DNA from: Acidocella aquatica
GTDB lineage: Bacteria > Pseudomonadota > Alphaproteobacteria > Acetobacterales > Acetobacteraceae
Length of the DNA stretch: 64,000 nt
Assembly: GCF_030160635.1 (NCBI RefSeq)
Contig: NZ_BSOS01000007.1
Coordinates: 186,001-250,000 of the forward strand
Direction of reading: 5' to 3'
Position 1 is the first letter of the stretch; the number at the start of each line of letters is the position of its first letter. A program made the translations under genes and the position numbers. The notes beneath the pieces were generated by a model. That model did no database searches. It had not been told where the DNA came from and saw only the letters and a program-made list of their open reading frames with translations. This document shows, one piece after another, positions 36,768 through 45,973 of this stretch.

Positions 36768-38453
36768 TTAATTGGATTCACGCAGCATAATTCTGCCATC
36801 TGTGAGTGTATAAACCCTGTCCATGGCCGCCAGCCCGGCGCGGCGATGGGTGATATAGAGCACAGTTTTACCGGCCATCAGCGGTTGCAGGTCGCGCAAC
36901 AAAGCGTGTTCGGTCACCGTGTCCAGCCCTTCGGTCGGCTCGTCGAGAATCAGCCACGGCGTATCCTTCAGCACCGCGCGCGCAATGGCCACGCGGCGCG
37001 CCTGGCCGCCGGAAAGCCGCACCCCCGCCTCACCCACAATAGTATCCAGCCCCAGCGGCAGCCCCCGCACGAAACCGGCCAGTTGCGCCACTTCCAGCGC
37101 GTGCCACAGCTCATCCTCCGCCGCCTCGCCCTTGGCGATCAGCAGATTGTCGCGGATCGTGGTGTGGAACAAATAGCTGCGCTGGGAGACCACGCTGAAA
37201 TAGGCCGCAAGGTCTTCGGCGTGGAAATCGCGCAGCTCCACCCCGCCAAATTTCGCGCTTCCGGCCTGATATTCATGGAAGCGTAACAGCAAATTGATCA
37301 GACTGGTCTTGCCCGCTCCCGTGCCGCCCATGATCGCGACGTGGCTGCCCTGGCTGATGTGCAAATCCAGACCGTTCAGCGCCCATGGCGCATCGGCGGC
37401 ATAGCGCAGACACACCCCGCGCAGGTCGAGATCAAAGCTCCCGGGGCGCGGCGAAGGATGCGCGGGCGGCACGATCACGGATTTTTGATCCGCGATCTGA
37501 AAAATCCGTGCCGCCGCGGTGCGGATCTGGCCCAGAAACTGGAACGCCACCGGCAGCGGCGCCACCGCCTCGAACGCCGCCATGGTGCCCAGAGCGAGCA
37601 TTGGCAGTTCCGGCGCGGAGAGCTGCCCGGCGCGCACCGCCGGAATCACCGCAACCACCACCAGCAAGAGTGTGAAATTGGTCAGCAGCCCGGCGGCCGC
37701 GCTGCCCAGCCCGGTGATGCGCGCCATTTCCGCCTGCCGCCCGATCAACCGCGCGTTCAGCCCCGCCACGCGCGCCTGCAAGGCGGGGGCGGCATTATAG
37801 CTCAGCAACTCGCCCATGCCCTGCACGGCATCGACCATTTCCGCGCGCAAATCCGCATTCAACCGCGTGATTTCACCCCCCGCGGCGGCCCCGCGCCGTT
37901 GCGTCAGCCACGGCAACGCGCCGCCGGTGAGCACCAGCCCCACCAGCAGCGCCAGCGCCGCCGGCCAGGAGAACACGCCGAAAAACACCACCATCGCCGC
38001 CCCTGCCCCGCAGGCCACGGCAAACGGCAAAAACACCCGCAGATAGAACATGTTCAGCGTGTCGATATCCGCGACAATGCGCGACAGCAGATCGCTCGCC
38101 CGGTAGCCCTGCAACACCGCCGGGGCCAGCGGCTCCAGTTTTGTGTAGAACCACACACGCAACTGCGCGAGCAGGCGGAAGGTCGCATCATGCGTCACCA
38201 GCCGCTCCACATAGCGCGAGGCCACGCGCACGGTCGCGAAAAACCGCACCCCCGCCGCGGGGCTAAAAAAATTAAACGCATTCTGCGCGGCAAAGCCCGC
38301 CAAGCCGGTGACAGCCGCCGCGGCCAGAAACCAGCCGGAGAGCGTCATCAACCCAAAATTCGCCAGCACGGTGATGCAGGCCAGAGCAACGCCGCCGAAC
38401 ATCCACCCCCGTGAGGACCCGAACAAACGCAGCAGGCGGATCAAATCGCGCAT
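36768..38453 (-). CDS. cydC: ABC exporter subunit CydC
   Basis: A 561-residue half-type ABC exporter. Six membrane helices (about 15-310) are followed by a nucleotide-binding domain with Walker A GGTGAGKTSLINLL, signature RLSGGQARRVAIARAVL and Walker B WLILDEPTEGLD. With CydD it forms the heterodimer that exports reduced thiols (cysteine/glutathione) or supports haem delivery needed to assemble cytochrome bd. Its 5' end overlaps the 3' end of cydD by 13 bp. A gap of about 210 bp with the FNR-controlled promoter separates it from cydA. Confidence 0.92.
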   Translation of the reverse strand: MRDLIRLLRLFGSSRGWMFGGVALACITVLANFGLMTLSGWFLAAAAVTGLAGFAAQNAFNFFSPAAGVRFFATVRVASRYVERLVTHDATFRLLAQLRVWFYTKLEPLAPAVLQGYRASDLLSRIVADIDTLNMFYLRVFLPFAVACGAGAAMVVFFGVFSWPAALALLVGLVLTGGALPWLTQRRGAAAGGEITRLNADLRAEMVDAVQGMGELLSYNAAPALQARVAGLNARLIGRQAEMARITGLGSAAAGLLTNFTLLLVVVAVIPAVRAGQLSAPELPMLALGTMAAFEAVAPLPVAFQFLGQIRTAAARIFQIADQKSVIVPPAHPSPRPGSFDLDLRGVCLRYAADAPWALNGLDLHISQGSHVAIMGGTGAGKTSLINLLLRFHEYQAGSAKFGGVELRDFHAEDLAAYFSVVSQRSYLFHTTIRDNLLIAKGEAAEDELWHALEVAQLAGFVRGLPLGLDTIVGEAGVRLSGGQARRVAIARAVLKDTPWLILDEPTEGLDTVTEHALLRDLQPLMAGKTVLYITHRRAGLAAMDRVYTLTDGRIMLRESN

Positions 38454-40195
38454 GAGATTTCCTCCGCCTCTTCGCGTCCCGCATTCCGCATGGCGGCATA
38501 CAGCCCGCCGCTGGCCCGCAATTGCGCCGGCGTGCCGCTCTCGGCCACCCGCCCTGCCTGCAGCACCACCACAGTGTCAGCGCGCTCGGCCATGGCCAGA
38601 CGATGCGCGATCATGATGACCGTGCGCCCCACGGCAAGGTCCATGATCGCATCCAGCACCAGCGCCTCGCTCTCCATGTCGAGATTCGCCGTGGCCTCAT
38701 CCAGGATCAGCAGTTTTGGATTTTTTAAAAACGCCCGCGCCAGCGCAATGCGCTGTATCTGCCCGCCCGAAAGCCCCTGCCCCAGGCCGCCGATCACGGT
38801 CTCAAATCCCTGTGGCAGCGCCTCGATAAAATCCAGCGCCCGGGCTGCTCGGGCAGCCTCCCGCAGGGCCGCGCTGTCTGCATCGGGCCGCCCCAGCCGC
38901 ACATTGGCGGCAATCGTGCCATGAAACAAACGTGGATTCTGCGGCACCCAGGCCAAACTCTCCCACCAGCCCTCCGCCGCCATCCCGGCCAGATCCAGCG
39001 CGCCGTTAATCCGCACATGGCCCGCTTGCGGCTGAATGAACCCCAGCAGCACCCGCGCCAGCGTGGTCTTGCCCGCTCCGCTCGGCCCGACCACCGCGGT
39101 GATCCGCCCGGCCGGAAACACGCAGCTCAGCCCATCGAGCACCTTCTCTCCGTCCGCATATGAAAATTCAAGATTTTCGCATGAAATTTCCAAACCACCG
39201 GCCATCGGCGGCACCACGCCCTCCACCGCGGCGGGAGCTGGCGCGTCCAGCACCTCGAATATCCGCCGCGCCGCCGCAATCGCCGTCATGCGCGCATGAT
39301 AATGCGTGGAGAGCCCGCGCAAGGGCACGAAATATTCCGGCGCCAGCAGCAAGACGAGAAATGCCGGAAAGAAATCGATATGACCGTGCAACAACCGCAC
39401 GCCGAAAATCACCGCGACCAGCGCAATCGCCAGGCTGGCGAAAAACTCCAGCGCCGCCGAGGTGAGGAATGCAATGCGCACCCCTGCCATCGTCGTCTTG
39501 CGATAATCATCGGAAATGCGCGCCACAATCGCGATTTCATCACGCGCGCGGCCAAACAGCTTCAGCGTCGTGATGCCTTGCAGCATATCAAGAAAATGTG
39601 AACTCATCAGCAGCAGTTTCTGCCATTGCCGCTGGTTGATCGCCTCCGCGCGGTAGCCGATGAACACCATGAACACCGGGATCAACGGGCCGGTGACCAG
39701 CAGGATCAACCCGCTGATCCAGTCCAGAGGAAACACCAGCGCCAAAATCGCCAGCGGCACCGCCACCACCAGCGCCATCTGCGGCACGTAGCGGGAGAAA
39801 TACGGTTCCAGCGCCTCCACGCCCTCGATCATTGTGCCGGCCAGATCGGCGCTGTTCTCACCCGCCGCCGGCACCGGGCCGCGCCGCAGAATATGACCCA
39901 GCAGTTCCTGGCGCAGATACGTCTTGATCTCACCTGCGGCCTTGAAGGCGATGACCTCGCTCACATACGAAAGCCCGGCGCGCAGCAGGAACAATCCCGC
40001 AAGCCCCCATAACAGCGGCGCCACCATGGCCAGCGATTGGTGCCTGAACGCCACACCATCAATCACCCGCGCCAGCAGCACCGCCTGCGCGATCACCAGC
40101 AGCGCCGCCACCACCCCCAGCCCGATGCTGGCATACAGCGCGCCGCGCGTGCGCCGCCCTTCGGCCATCAAGCGGGGATCGATCCGCGCGCTCAT
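38441..40195 (-). CDS. cydD: ABC exporter subunit CydD
   Basis: An ABC exporter half of about 584 residues with an N-terminal six-helix domain and a C-terminal ATPase (Walker A GPSGAGKTTLARVL, signature GLSGGQIQRIALARAFL, Walker B LLILDEATANLD). It is the partner of CydC. The longest frame begins at a TTG (40225); I prefer the ATG at 40195 (MSARIDPRLMAEG), although neither has a clear ribosome site. The order cydD-cydC-cydA-cydB-cydX on one strand supports the assignment over other cysteine exporters. Confidence 0.9.
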   Translation of the reverse strand: MSARIDPRLMAEGRRTRGALYASIGLGVVAALLVIAQAVLLARVIDGVAFRHQSLAMVAPLLWGLAGLFLLRAGLSYVSEVIAFKAAGEIKTYLRQELLGHILRRGPVPAAGENSADLAGTMIEGVEALEPYFSRYVPQMALVVAVPLAILALVFPLDWISGLILLVTGPLIPVFMVFIGYRAEAINQRQWQKLLLMSSHFLDMLQGITTLKLFGRARDEIAIVARISDDYRKTTMAGVRIAFLTSAALEFFASLAIALVAVIFGVRLLHGHIDFFPAFLVLLLAPEYFVPLRGLSTHYHARMTAIAAARRIFEVLDAPAPAAVEGVVPPMAGGLEISCENLEFSYADGEKVLDGLSCVFPAGRITAVVGPSGAGKTTLARVLLGFIQPQAGHVRINGALDLAGMAAEGWWESLAWVPQNPRLFHGTIAANVRLGRPDADSAALREAARAARALDFIEALPQGFETVIGGLGQGLSGGQIQRIALARAFLKNPKLLILDEATANLDMESEALVLDAIMDLAVGRTVIMIAHRLAMAERADTVVVLQAGRVAESGTPAQLRASGGLYAAMRNAGREEAEEISCAI

Positions 40196-40272
40196 ATTGC
40201 GGACCGGCACGGGCAAGCGGCGCAAATCGTTCTCATGCCCCCTCTTAGCCCGGATAATCCACCAAGGCCACG

Positions 40273-41208
40273 CTACGGCCCAGCCTCTGGCGGCGGCAGG
40301 TTCAGCGGCGCGCCTCCGGCATTTTCCGCCGCCGCGCGCAGGGCTTCTGGCAATGCATCATATAGCACCGCCTCAAAATCCGGATCGATGAAGCGCGCGC
40401 CGTCCCACCCCATGGCGACCTGGCCGAACTGCTCCTTCAGGTCCCGGCGGGGCAGCAAATGCCGGTAAAAGTGGAAGCGCCGCGCCGCTGCGTTCACCTG
40501 GCGGAGCAGGTCTCTGTATTGCGGCGCCGCATGCCTGCCCTCCGTAAAAATCATCCCCACGCCCGGATGCAACACCTCGATCGTCTGGCGGGCCAGCAGG
40601 GTCGCGATGTTGCGGAACTGGTCACGCGAGCGCGGCGAAAGCCTGCCCCAGCGATGCGCGATGCAGATGTGAAATTCGTTCCCCAATTGATGAAAGCTGA
40701 CCAGACAATCCACCGGCTCAGCCCCCATGCCGGCCGGATAGCGGCTCAGCTCGGCCGGAGAAAAACGGCGCCAGGAGGATAGCACATCGCGCGCCGGAAC
40801 AAATGCCGCCAACCCGGCCGGCTGGCGCACCGGCAGCGACATTGCGTCAATCAGCGGGGTTTCCACCTCCTGGTGGACAACACGCCAAAAAGCCGCGTCC
40901 ACAGCTTCAACGCTACGAAACCCTTCAAAATCGGGCAGCGCCGCCACCCCCTCGCGGGCCGGCGGCAAGGTGGCAAAACGCCAGGCGGCGTAATCCGCCA
41001 CGCTGCGAAATTGCCCGCGCCGCGCCGCATCCTCCAGCGCCTTCGCCTGCTCGTGTTGCGCCAGCGCCCGCAGATGCCGCGGTGCGCCAAAGCCGTCCCG
41101 CGCCGCGATCCGCGCGCAAACAAACCGCCATTTTTCGCTTATCGCGGCGCGCTTCCGGTATTTTTGCTCCCAATCCGGATCATAATACGGGTTCGGCGTG
41201 CCAGCCAT
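40273..41208 (-). CDS. Protein of unknown function
   Basis: A 311-residue protein that I do not recognise. It starts MAGTPNPYYDPDWEQKYRKR, is rich in Arg and aromatic residues, and has no signal peptide or membrane helix. Visible clusters are FHQLGNEFHICIAHRWGRLSP in the middle and FHFYRHLLPRRDLKEQFGQ near the C-terminus, both His- and aromatic-rich. It lies 77 bp after the cydD region and 41 bp before the metW stop, same strand as both. Codon use and composition look like the neighbours. Probably a lineage-restricted gene. Confidence 0.6.
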   Translation of the reverse strand: MAGTPNPYYDPDWEQKYRKRAAISEKWRFVCARIAARDGFGAPRHLRALAQHEQAKALEDAARRGQFRSVADYAAWRFATLPPAREGVAALPDFEGFRSVEAVDAAFWRVVHQEVETPLIDAMSLPVRQPAGLAAFVPARDVLSSWRRFSPAELSRYPAGMGAEPVDCLVSFHQLGNEFHICIAHRWGRLSPRSRDQFRNIATLLARQTIEVLHPGVGMIFTEGRHAAPQYRDLLRQVNAAARRFHFYRHLLPRRDLKEQFGQVAMGWDGARFIDPDFEAVLYDALPEALRAAAENAGGAPLNLPPPEAGP

Positions 41209-41249
41209 CTCATGCCTCTATATGGAGCCTGCCTGCATCGGTTCCCGTT

Positions 41250-41849
41250 TCAGGCCTTGCGCAACAAAAACAGCCCCTGTTCACCAAACAAATTCGCCAG
41301 CGCCGGCCAACGGCGCCAGGGCGCGCGGGCACCCGCCTCGTCGGCCGCCAGCCATTCTTCCACGATATACCCATCGGCCGCGCAAAGGTCGAAAAAATCG
41401 CGGATCGTGCAGGGGTGGATGTTCGGTGTCTCGTACCACATCCGGCTCCAGTTCTTGGTCATCGGCATCCGCCCGGTGAACAGGAGTTGCAGCCGCAACG
41501 TCCAATGGCCAAAATTCGGAAAGCTCACGATCGCGTGCGTGCCGATCCGCAACATCTGGCGCAGCACCTCGCGCGGCTTCTCCACCGCCTGCAGGGTGCG
41601 CGAGAGCACCACATAGTCAAACGCGGCGTCGGGGTAGCTGGCAAGGTCGGTATCGGCATCGCCCTGCATCACCGGCAGCCCATGCGCCACCGCCAGGGTC
41701 ACCGTCGCCATGTCGATCTCCAGCCCCCGCGCGTCACAGCCCAGGTTACGGAACAGATGGTCAATCAGCGCGCCATCGGAACAGCCGATATCGAGCACCC
41801 GCGTTTTAGGCGCCACCATGCCCGCGATCAGCGCCAGATCAACGCGCAT
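41250..41849 (-). CDS. metW: Methionine biosynthesis protein MetW
   Basis: A methyltransferase-fold protein of 199 residues. It begins MRVDLALIAGMVAPKTRVLDIGCSDGALIDHL with the SAM-binding glycine motif, and includes SFPNFGHWTLRLQLLFTGRMPMT and WYETPNIHPCTI, which are diagnostic of MetW. MetW partners MetX in homoserine acylation in proteobacteria. I use the ATG at 41849, which gives the family N-terminus. A TTG at 41867 overlapping the metX stop (TTGA) is an alternative start. It follows metX directly. Confidence 0.92.
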   Translation of the reverse strand: MRVDLALIAGMVAPKTRVLDIGCSDGALIDHLFRNLGCDARGLEIDMATVTLAVAHGLPVMQGDADTDLASYPDAAFDYVVLSRTLQAVEKPREVLRQMLRIGTHAIVSFPNFGHWTLRLQLLFTGRMPMTKNWSRMWYETPNIHPCTIRDFFDLCAADGYIVEEWLAADEAGARAPWRRWPALANLFGEQGLFLLRKA

Positions 41850-41863
41850 CTTTTTGGAGCCGC

Positions 41864-43006
41864 TCAACTCAACCCCGCATGCTCGGCGCAGCCCGCCAGA
41901 AACCCGCGCAGCGTCCGGTGAAAATCCGGCTCGTCGAGCAAAAACGCATCATGCCCCTTGTCGGATTTTATCTCAACGAACGAAACGTTCGCCGCCACAT
42001 GGTTGAGCGCCCGCGCGATCGCGCGTGACTGCTCGGTGGGAAACAGCCAGTCGGAATCGAATGAGACCAGCAGAAACCTTGTTTTCGTGCCCGCAAAGGC
42101 CGATGGCAGCACGCCGCCGTAATCCGCCGAGAGATCAAACAGATCCATCGCGCGGGTGATGGTCAGGTATGAATTGGCATCGAACCGGCGCACGAAGCTG
42201 GAGCCCTGGTATTGCAGGTAGCTCTCCACCTCAAAACGGTCGCCCAGCGCTGAAATCTGCGCGGTATCCTGTAGTTTGCGGCCAAACTTGCGCGTCAGCG
42301 CCGCTTCGGAGACATAGGTAATATGCGCCGTCATCCGCGCCACCGCTAGGCCGCGCTCGGGTGTCACCCCATGCTCCCAGTAGCGCCCGGCCCAAAAATC
42401 CGGGTCAGCGGCAATCGCCTGCCGCCCGATCTCATGGAAGGCGATGTTCTGCGCCGAATGATACGCCGCCGCCGCCACCGGCACGGCCGCGAACACCCGC
42501 GCCGGGTATAACGCCGCCCAGGCCAGCACCTGCATGCCGCCCATGGAGCCGCCAACCACGGCGAATAATCTGCCGATCTCCAGATGGTCGATAAAGCGCT
42601 TCTGCGCGCGCACCATATCGTTGATTGTCACCGGGGGGAAATCAGTGCCCCAGGGCTGCCCGGCATGTTCATCATGTTGGCTGCGCGGCCCGGTTGTGCC
42701 CATGCAGCCGCCCAATACATTGGTGCAGATGACGAAGAATTTTTCCGTGTCCACCGGGCGGCCAGGGCCAACCACCTGCTCCCACCAGCCTGGCTTGCCG
42801 GTCTCGGGGTTGGTCTCCGCCACATACTGGTCGCCGGTCAACGCATGGCAGATGAGAATCGCGTTGCTTTTGGCCGGGTTCAGCGTGCCATAGGTCCGGT
42901 AGGCGATGGTGAGGCTGCCCAGATGACGGCCGCAATCCAACGTCAAACCTTCGGCAAAGGTCACGCTCTGGTGCTGGGTCTCGGGTCGGGCGGTCGTCTG
43001 GTCCAT
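41864..43006 (-). CDS. metX: Homoserine O-acyltransferase MetX
   Basis: A 380-residue alpha/beta-hydrolase-fold acyltransferase with [26 protein letters not shown] and the nucleophile elbow [12 protein letters not shown] (catalytic Ser), plus the C-terminal [11 protein letters not shown] and [11 protein letters not shown] that place the Asp and His. It activates homoserine by acetylation (or succinylation; the two cannot be separated confidently by eye) as the first methionine-specific step. It overlaps or abuts metW. Its 127-bp upstream region is shared with the divergent aroQ-like gene. Confidence 0.94.
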   Translation of the reverse strand: MDQTTARPETQHQSVTFAEGLTLDCGRHLGSLTIAYRTYGTLNPAKSNAILICHALTGDQYVAETNPETGKPGWWEQVVGPGRPVDTEKFFVICTNVLGGCMGTTGPRSQHDEHAGQPWGTDFPPVTINDMVRAQKRFIDHLEIGRLFAVVGGSMGGMQVLAWAALYPARVFAAVPVAAAAYHSAQNIAFHEIGRQAIAADPDFWAGRYWEHGVTPERGLAVARMTAHITYVSEAALTRKFGRKLQDTAQISALGDRFEVESYLQYQGSSFVRRFDANSYLTITRAMDLFDLSADYGGVLPSAFAGTKTRFLLVSFDSDWLFPTEQSRAIARALNHVAANVSFVEIKSDKGHDAFLLDEPDFHRTLRGFLAGCAEHAGLS

Positions 43007-43133
43007 TTGTCGTCACGGGATATGCGCTGGCAGGCCACATGGTGCAATCCCCGCGCCGGTTTCAAAACGCACCGGGACTGCAGGGTGGCCGCGCGCTTGG
43101 CGGCGGCAAGGCAATTAGGGTATCAACGGCACA

Positions 43134-43994
43134 ATGAATGATTTTACCCCCCCTCCCAATGCGCTGAACCAGTTGCGGGCCCAGCTCGACGCCATTGACG
43201 ACCAGATTCACGACCTGCTCATGCGCCGCGCCGCGGTGGTTGAGAGTGTCGCGCGCGACGGCGGCAAGGTCGGCACCAAAATCCGCCCCGGGCGCGAGGC
43301 CGCCATTTTGCGCCGCCTGCTGGCCCGCCACACGGGCGCCTGGCCGGCGCAGGCGATCATCCGCATCTGGCGCGAAATTTTCGGCGCCGCGCTCATCATC
43401 GAGGGCGGCCAGACCATGGCCGTTTGCGATGGCGACGGCGGGGCCGAGCGCCTCGCCCTGGCGCGCGAACATTTCGGCCCCCTCACCCCGGTGCGCCGCC
43501 ACCACAACCCCTCGCAAACCCTGGCCGATCTGGCGCGCGACTCTGCCCAGATCGCGATTCTCCCCCCCCCGTCCGAGGATGACGACGGGCAGGGCGGCTG
43601 GTGGCAGATGCTCACCGCCAAGGCGCCGCACCGGCTGTTCATCATCGCCAAAATCCCCTTCTGGACCAAGCGGGCCGAAGGTCTGCCGCTGGGCGAGGCC
43701 TTTGTTGCCGCCGCGGTCAAACCCGACGCCTCCGGCCATGACCGCAGCCTGATCGTGCTGGAGCTCAGCGCCGACACCTCGCGCGCGCGCGTCACCGTAT
43801 TGCTCAAGGACAGCGGTTTTGCTCCGGGCCAGATCTGGGTCAAACGCATCCCCGGCGATAGCGCCATCCTTGCCCTGGCCGAGGTCGAGGGCTTTGTGGA
43901 AGATACCGACCCGCGCCTCGCCGCCATTGCCGGGCTGAACACGCCGCCGGTGGTCATCGGCGCCTTCGCCGTGCCGATGGGCGACACACCATGA
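43134..43994 (+). CDS. Chorismate mutase (AroQ) with degenerate C-terminal domain
   Basis: A 286-residue protein. Residues about 8-92 are an AroQ-type chorismate mutase with [26 protein letters not shown] and [13 protein letters not shown], leading into [13 protein letters not shown]. This part converts chorismate to prephenate. Residues about 97-286 look like the prephenate-dehydratase/ACT layout of a P-protein, but I cannot find the TRF catalytic motif, so dehydratase activity is doubtful. It is coupled by ATGA to a HisC-type aminotransferase and then tyrA, pointing to tyrosine rather than phenylalanine synthesis. Confidence 0.8.
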   Translation: MNDFTPPPNALNQLRAQLDAIDDQIHDLLMRRAAVVESVARDGGKVGTKIRPGREAAILRRLLARHTGAWPAQAIIRIWREIFGAALIIEGGQTMAVCDGDGGAERLALAREHFGPLTPVRRHHNPSQTLADLARDSAQIAILPPPSEDDDGQGGWWQMLTAKAPHRLFIIAKIPFWTKRAEGLPLGEAFVAAAVKPDASGHDRSLIVLELSADTSRARVTVLLKDSGFAPGQIWVKRIPGDSAILALAEVEGFVEDTDPRLAAIAGLNTPPVVIGAFAVPMGDTP

Positions 43995-45076
43995 GCGCCC
44001 CGCAACCCCGCCCGGAGGTGTTTTCCGTCGCCTCCTATGTCGGCGGCGAATCCGTGCTGCCGGGCTTTGAGAAACCCATCAAGCTCTCCTCCAACGAGGG
44101 CGCCTTCGGCCCGCCTCCCAGCGCGCTGGCCGCCCTTGCCGCCACGGGGAAAAAACTGCACCGCTACCCGGACGGCAGCTCGGCCAGGCTACGCGCCGCC
44201 ATTGGCGAAAAATTCGGCCTCGACCCCGCGAAAATCGTCTGCGGCAACGGCTCGGATGAGCTGCTGACCCTGCTGATCCAGGCTTATGGCGGCCCCGGCA
44301 CCGAGCTGATCATGAGCGTCCACGGGTTTTCGATCTACGAGATCGCGGGCAAGCTGGCCGGCTGCACGATTTTAAAGGCGGCGGAGCGGAACCTCACCAC
44401 CGATGTTGACGCCATGCTGGCGCTGGTGACCCCGCAAACCAAAATGCTCTTCCTCGCCAACCCCAACAACCCAACCGGCACGCTCCTGCCGCAGTCTGAA
44501 ATGTTGCGCCTGCGCGCCGGGCTGCGGGAGGATATCCTGCTGGTGATCGACGCCGCCTACAGCGAGTATGTGGACCGTGAGGACTACGACCCCGGCACAG
44601 CCCTGGTGGACGCGGGCGAAAACACTGTGATGACCCGCACGTTCTCGAAAATATTCGGCCTCGGCGGCGCGCGGCTCGGCTGGGCCTATGCCCCGGCCCC
44701 CATCGTGGATGTGCTCAACCGCATGCGCGCGCCCTTTAACGTCAGCGTCACCGCCGCCGCCGCCGGCATCGCGGCATTGGGCGAACCCGGATGGCTGGAG
44801 GCTGGGCGTGAGCACAACACCCGGGCGCGCACCCGGCTGGAAGCACGCCTCGCGCAGGTCGGACTGAAAACCCACCCTTCGGAGGCCAATTTCATTTTGG
44901 TGGACTTTGGCAGCCCGGAACGCGCGGCCGCGGCCGACATGTTCCTGCGCTCACGCGGCCTGATCGTGCGCAACGTCAAATCCTATGGTCTGCCAAGCTG
45001 CCTGCGCGTCACCATCGGCACCGATGACGAATGCAACCTGGCCGCCGAGGCGCTGAACGCTTTTGTTCATGGTTGA
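43991..45076 (+). CDS. hisC: Histidinol-phosphate/aromatic aminotransferase
   Basis: A 361-residue class II aminotransferase (fold type I PLP) with [47 protein letters not shown] and the PLP lysine in [17 protein letters not shown]. The family converts imidazole-acetol phosphate to histidinol phosphate. Alphaproteobacterial members next to tyrA also transaminate prephenate or 4-hydroxyphenylpyruvate. The start overlaps the aroQ-like stop and the end overlaps tyrA, so a role in tyrosine synthesis is likely alongside or instead of histidine. Confidence 0.9.
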   Translation: MSAPQPRPEVFSVASYVGGESVLPGFEKPIKLSSNEGAFGPPPSALAALAATGKKLHRYPDGSSARLRAAIGEKFGLDPAKIVCGNGSDELLTLLIQAYGGPGTELIMSVHGFSIYEIAGKLAGCTILKAAERNLTTDVDAMLALVTPQTKMLFLANPNNPTGTLLPQSEMLRLRAGLREDILLVIDAAYSEYVDREDYDPGTALVDAGENTVMTRTFSKIFGLGGARLGWAYAPAPIVDVLNRMRAPFNVSVTAAAAGIAALGEPGWLEAGREHNTRARTRLEARLAQVGLKTHPSEANFILVDFGSPERAAAADMFLRSRGLIVRNVKSYGLPSCLRVTIGTDDECNLAAEALNAFVHG

Positions 45077-45968
45077 GCGCATGGTTGAGCCCATCTTCAA
45101 GCGGCTGGTCATCATCGGCATCGGGCTGATCGGCAGTTCCATCACGCGCGGCGCCAGAGCCTATGGCGGCATCGCGGATAAAATCGTGATCTGCGACACC
45201 AGCCCCGCCGCCCTGGCCCGCGCCGAGGAGCTTGGCCTGGGCGACGAGTACACCAGCGACCCCGCGAAGGCCGTGGCGGGCGCCGATGGCGTCATCCTCT
45301 GCGCCCCGGTCGGCACCTATGCCGCGCTGGCCCAAGCCATCGCGCCGCATCTGGCGCCGGGCTGCGTGCTCTCCGATGTCGGCTCGACCAAGCAATCGGT
45401 CATGCAGGATATCACCCCCTTCGTCCCCGCCAACGTCGCCTTCGTCCCCGCGCACCCGATCGCGGGAACCGAGTTCTCCGGCCCCGACGCCGGTCTGGCT
45501 GATCTCTTCAGGGGCCGCTGGTCGCTGCTCACCCCGCCCGCCGGAACCGCCGAAGCCGCGATTGTCAAAATCGAGACCATGTGGAAAATCCTCGGCGCGC
45601 AGACCGCCCGGATGGACGCGGCCCATCATGACCGCGTGATCGCCATCGTCAGCCATCTGCCGCATCTCATTGCCTTCACCATCTGCGGCACGGCGGACGA
45701 TCTGGCCGGCGAGACCCGCGGCGAGGTGCTGCAATTCGCGGCTTCCGGCTTTCGCGACTTCACCCGCATCGCCGCCTCCGACCCAGTGATGTGGCGCGAC
45801 ATCTTCCTCAACAACAAGGATGCGCTGCTGGAAATGTTCGCGCGTTTCTCGGAGGATGCTCAGGCCATGGCGCGCGCCGTGCGCAAGGGCGACGCTGACT
45901 ACATCGAAGACAAAATCAACCGCAGCCGCAAAATCCGCAAAAGCCTCATCGACATCAAGCAGGCGTAA
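45069..45968 (+). CDS. tyrA: Prephenate/arogenate (cyclohexadienyl) dehydrogenase
   Basis: A TyrA-family dehydrogenase of 299 residues. The Rossmann motif [15 protein letters not shown] is near residues 13-27, DVGSTKQSV and [13 protein letters not shown] form the substrate region, and the C-terminal helical domain contains SHLPHLIAF. It oxidatively decarboxylates prephenate or arogenate to the tyrosine precursor. I chose the ATG at 45069, which overlaps the hisC stop by 8 bp; another ATG four codons later is possible. GlmU begins 5 bp after its stop. Confidence 0.92.
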   Translation: MVERMVEPIFKRLVIIGIGLIGSSITRGARAYGGIADKIVICDTSPAALARAEELGLGDEYTSDPAKAVAGADGVILCAPVGTYAALAQAIAPHLAPGCVLSDVGSTKQSVMQDITPFVPANVAFVPAHPIAGTEFSGPDAGLADLFRGRWSLLTPPAGTAEAAIVKIETMWKILGAQTARMDAAHHDRVIAIVSHLPHLIAFTICGTADDLAGETRGEVLQFAASGFRDFTRIAASDPVMWRDIFLNNKDALLEMFARFSEDAQAMARAVRKGDADYIEDKINRSRKIRKSLIDIKQA

Positions 45969-45973
45969 CCACC

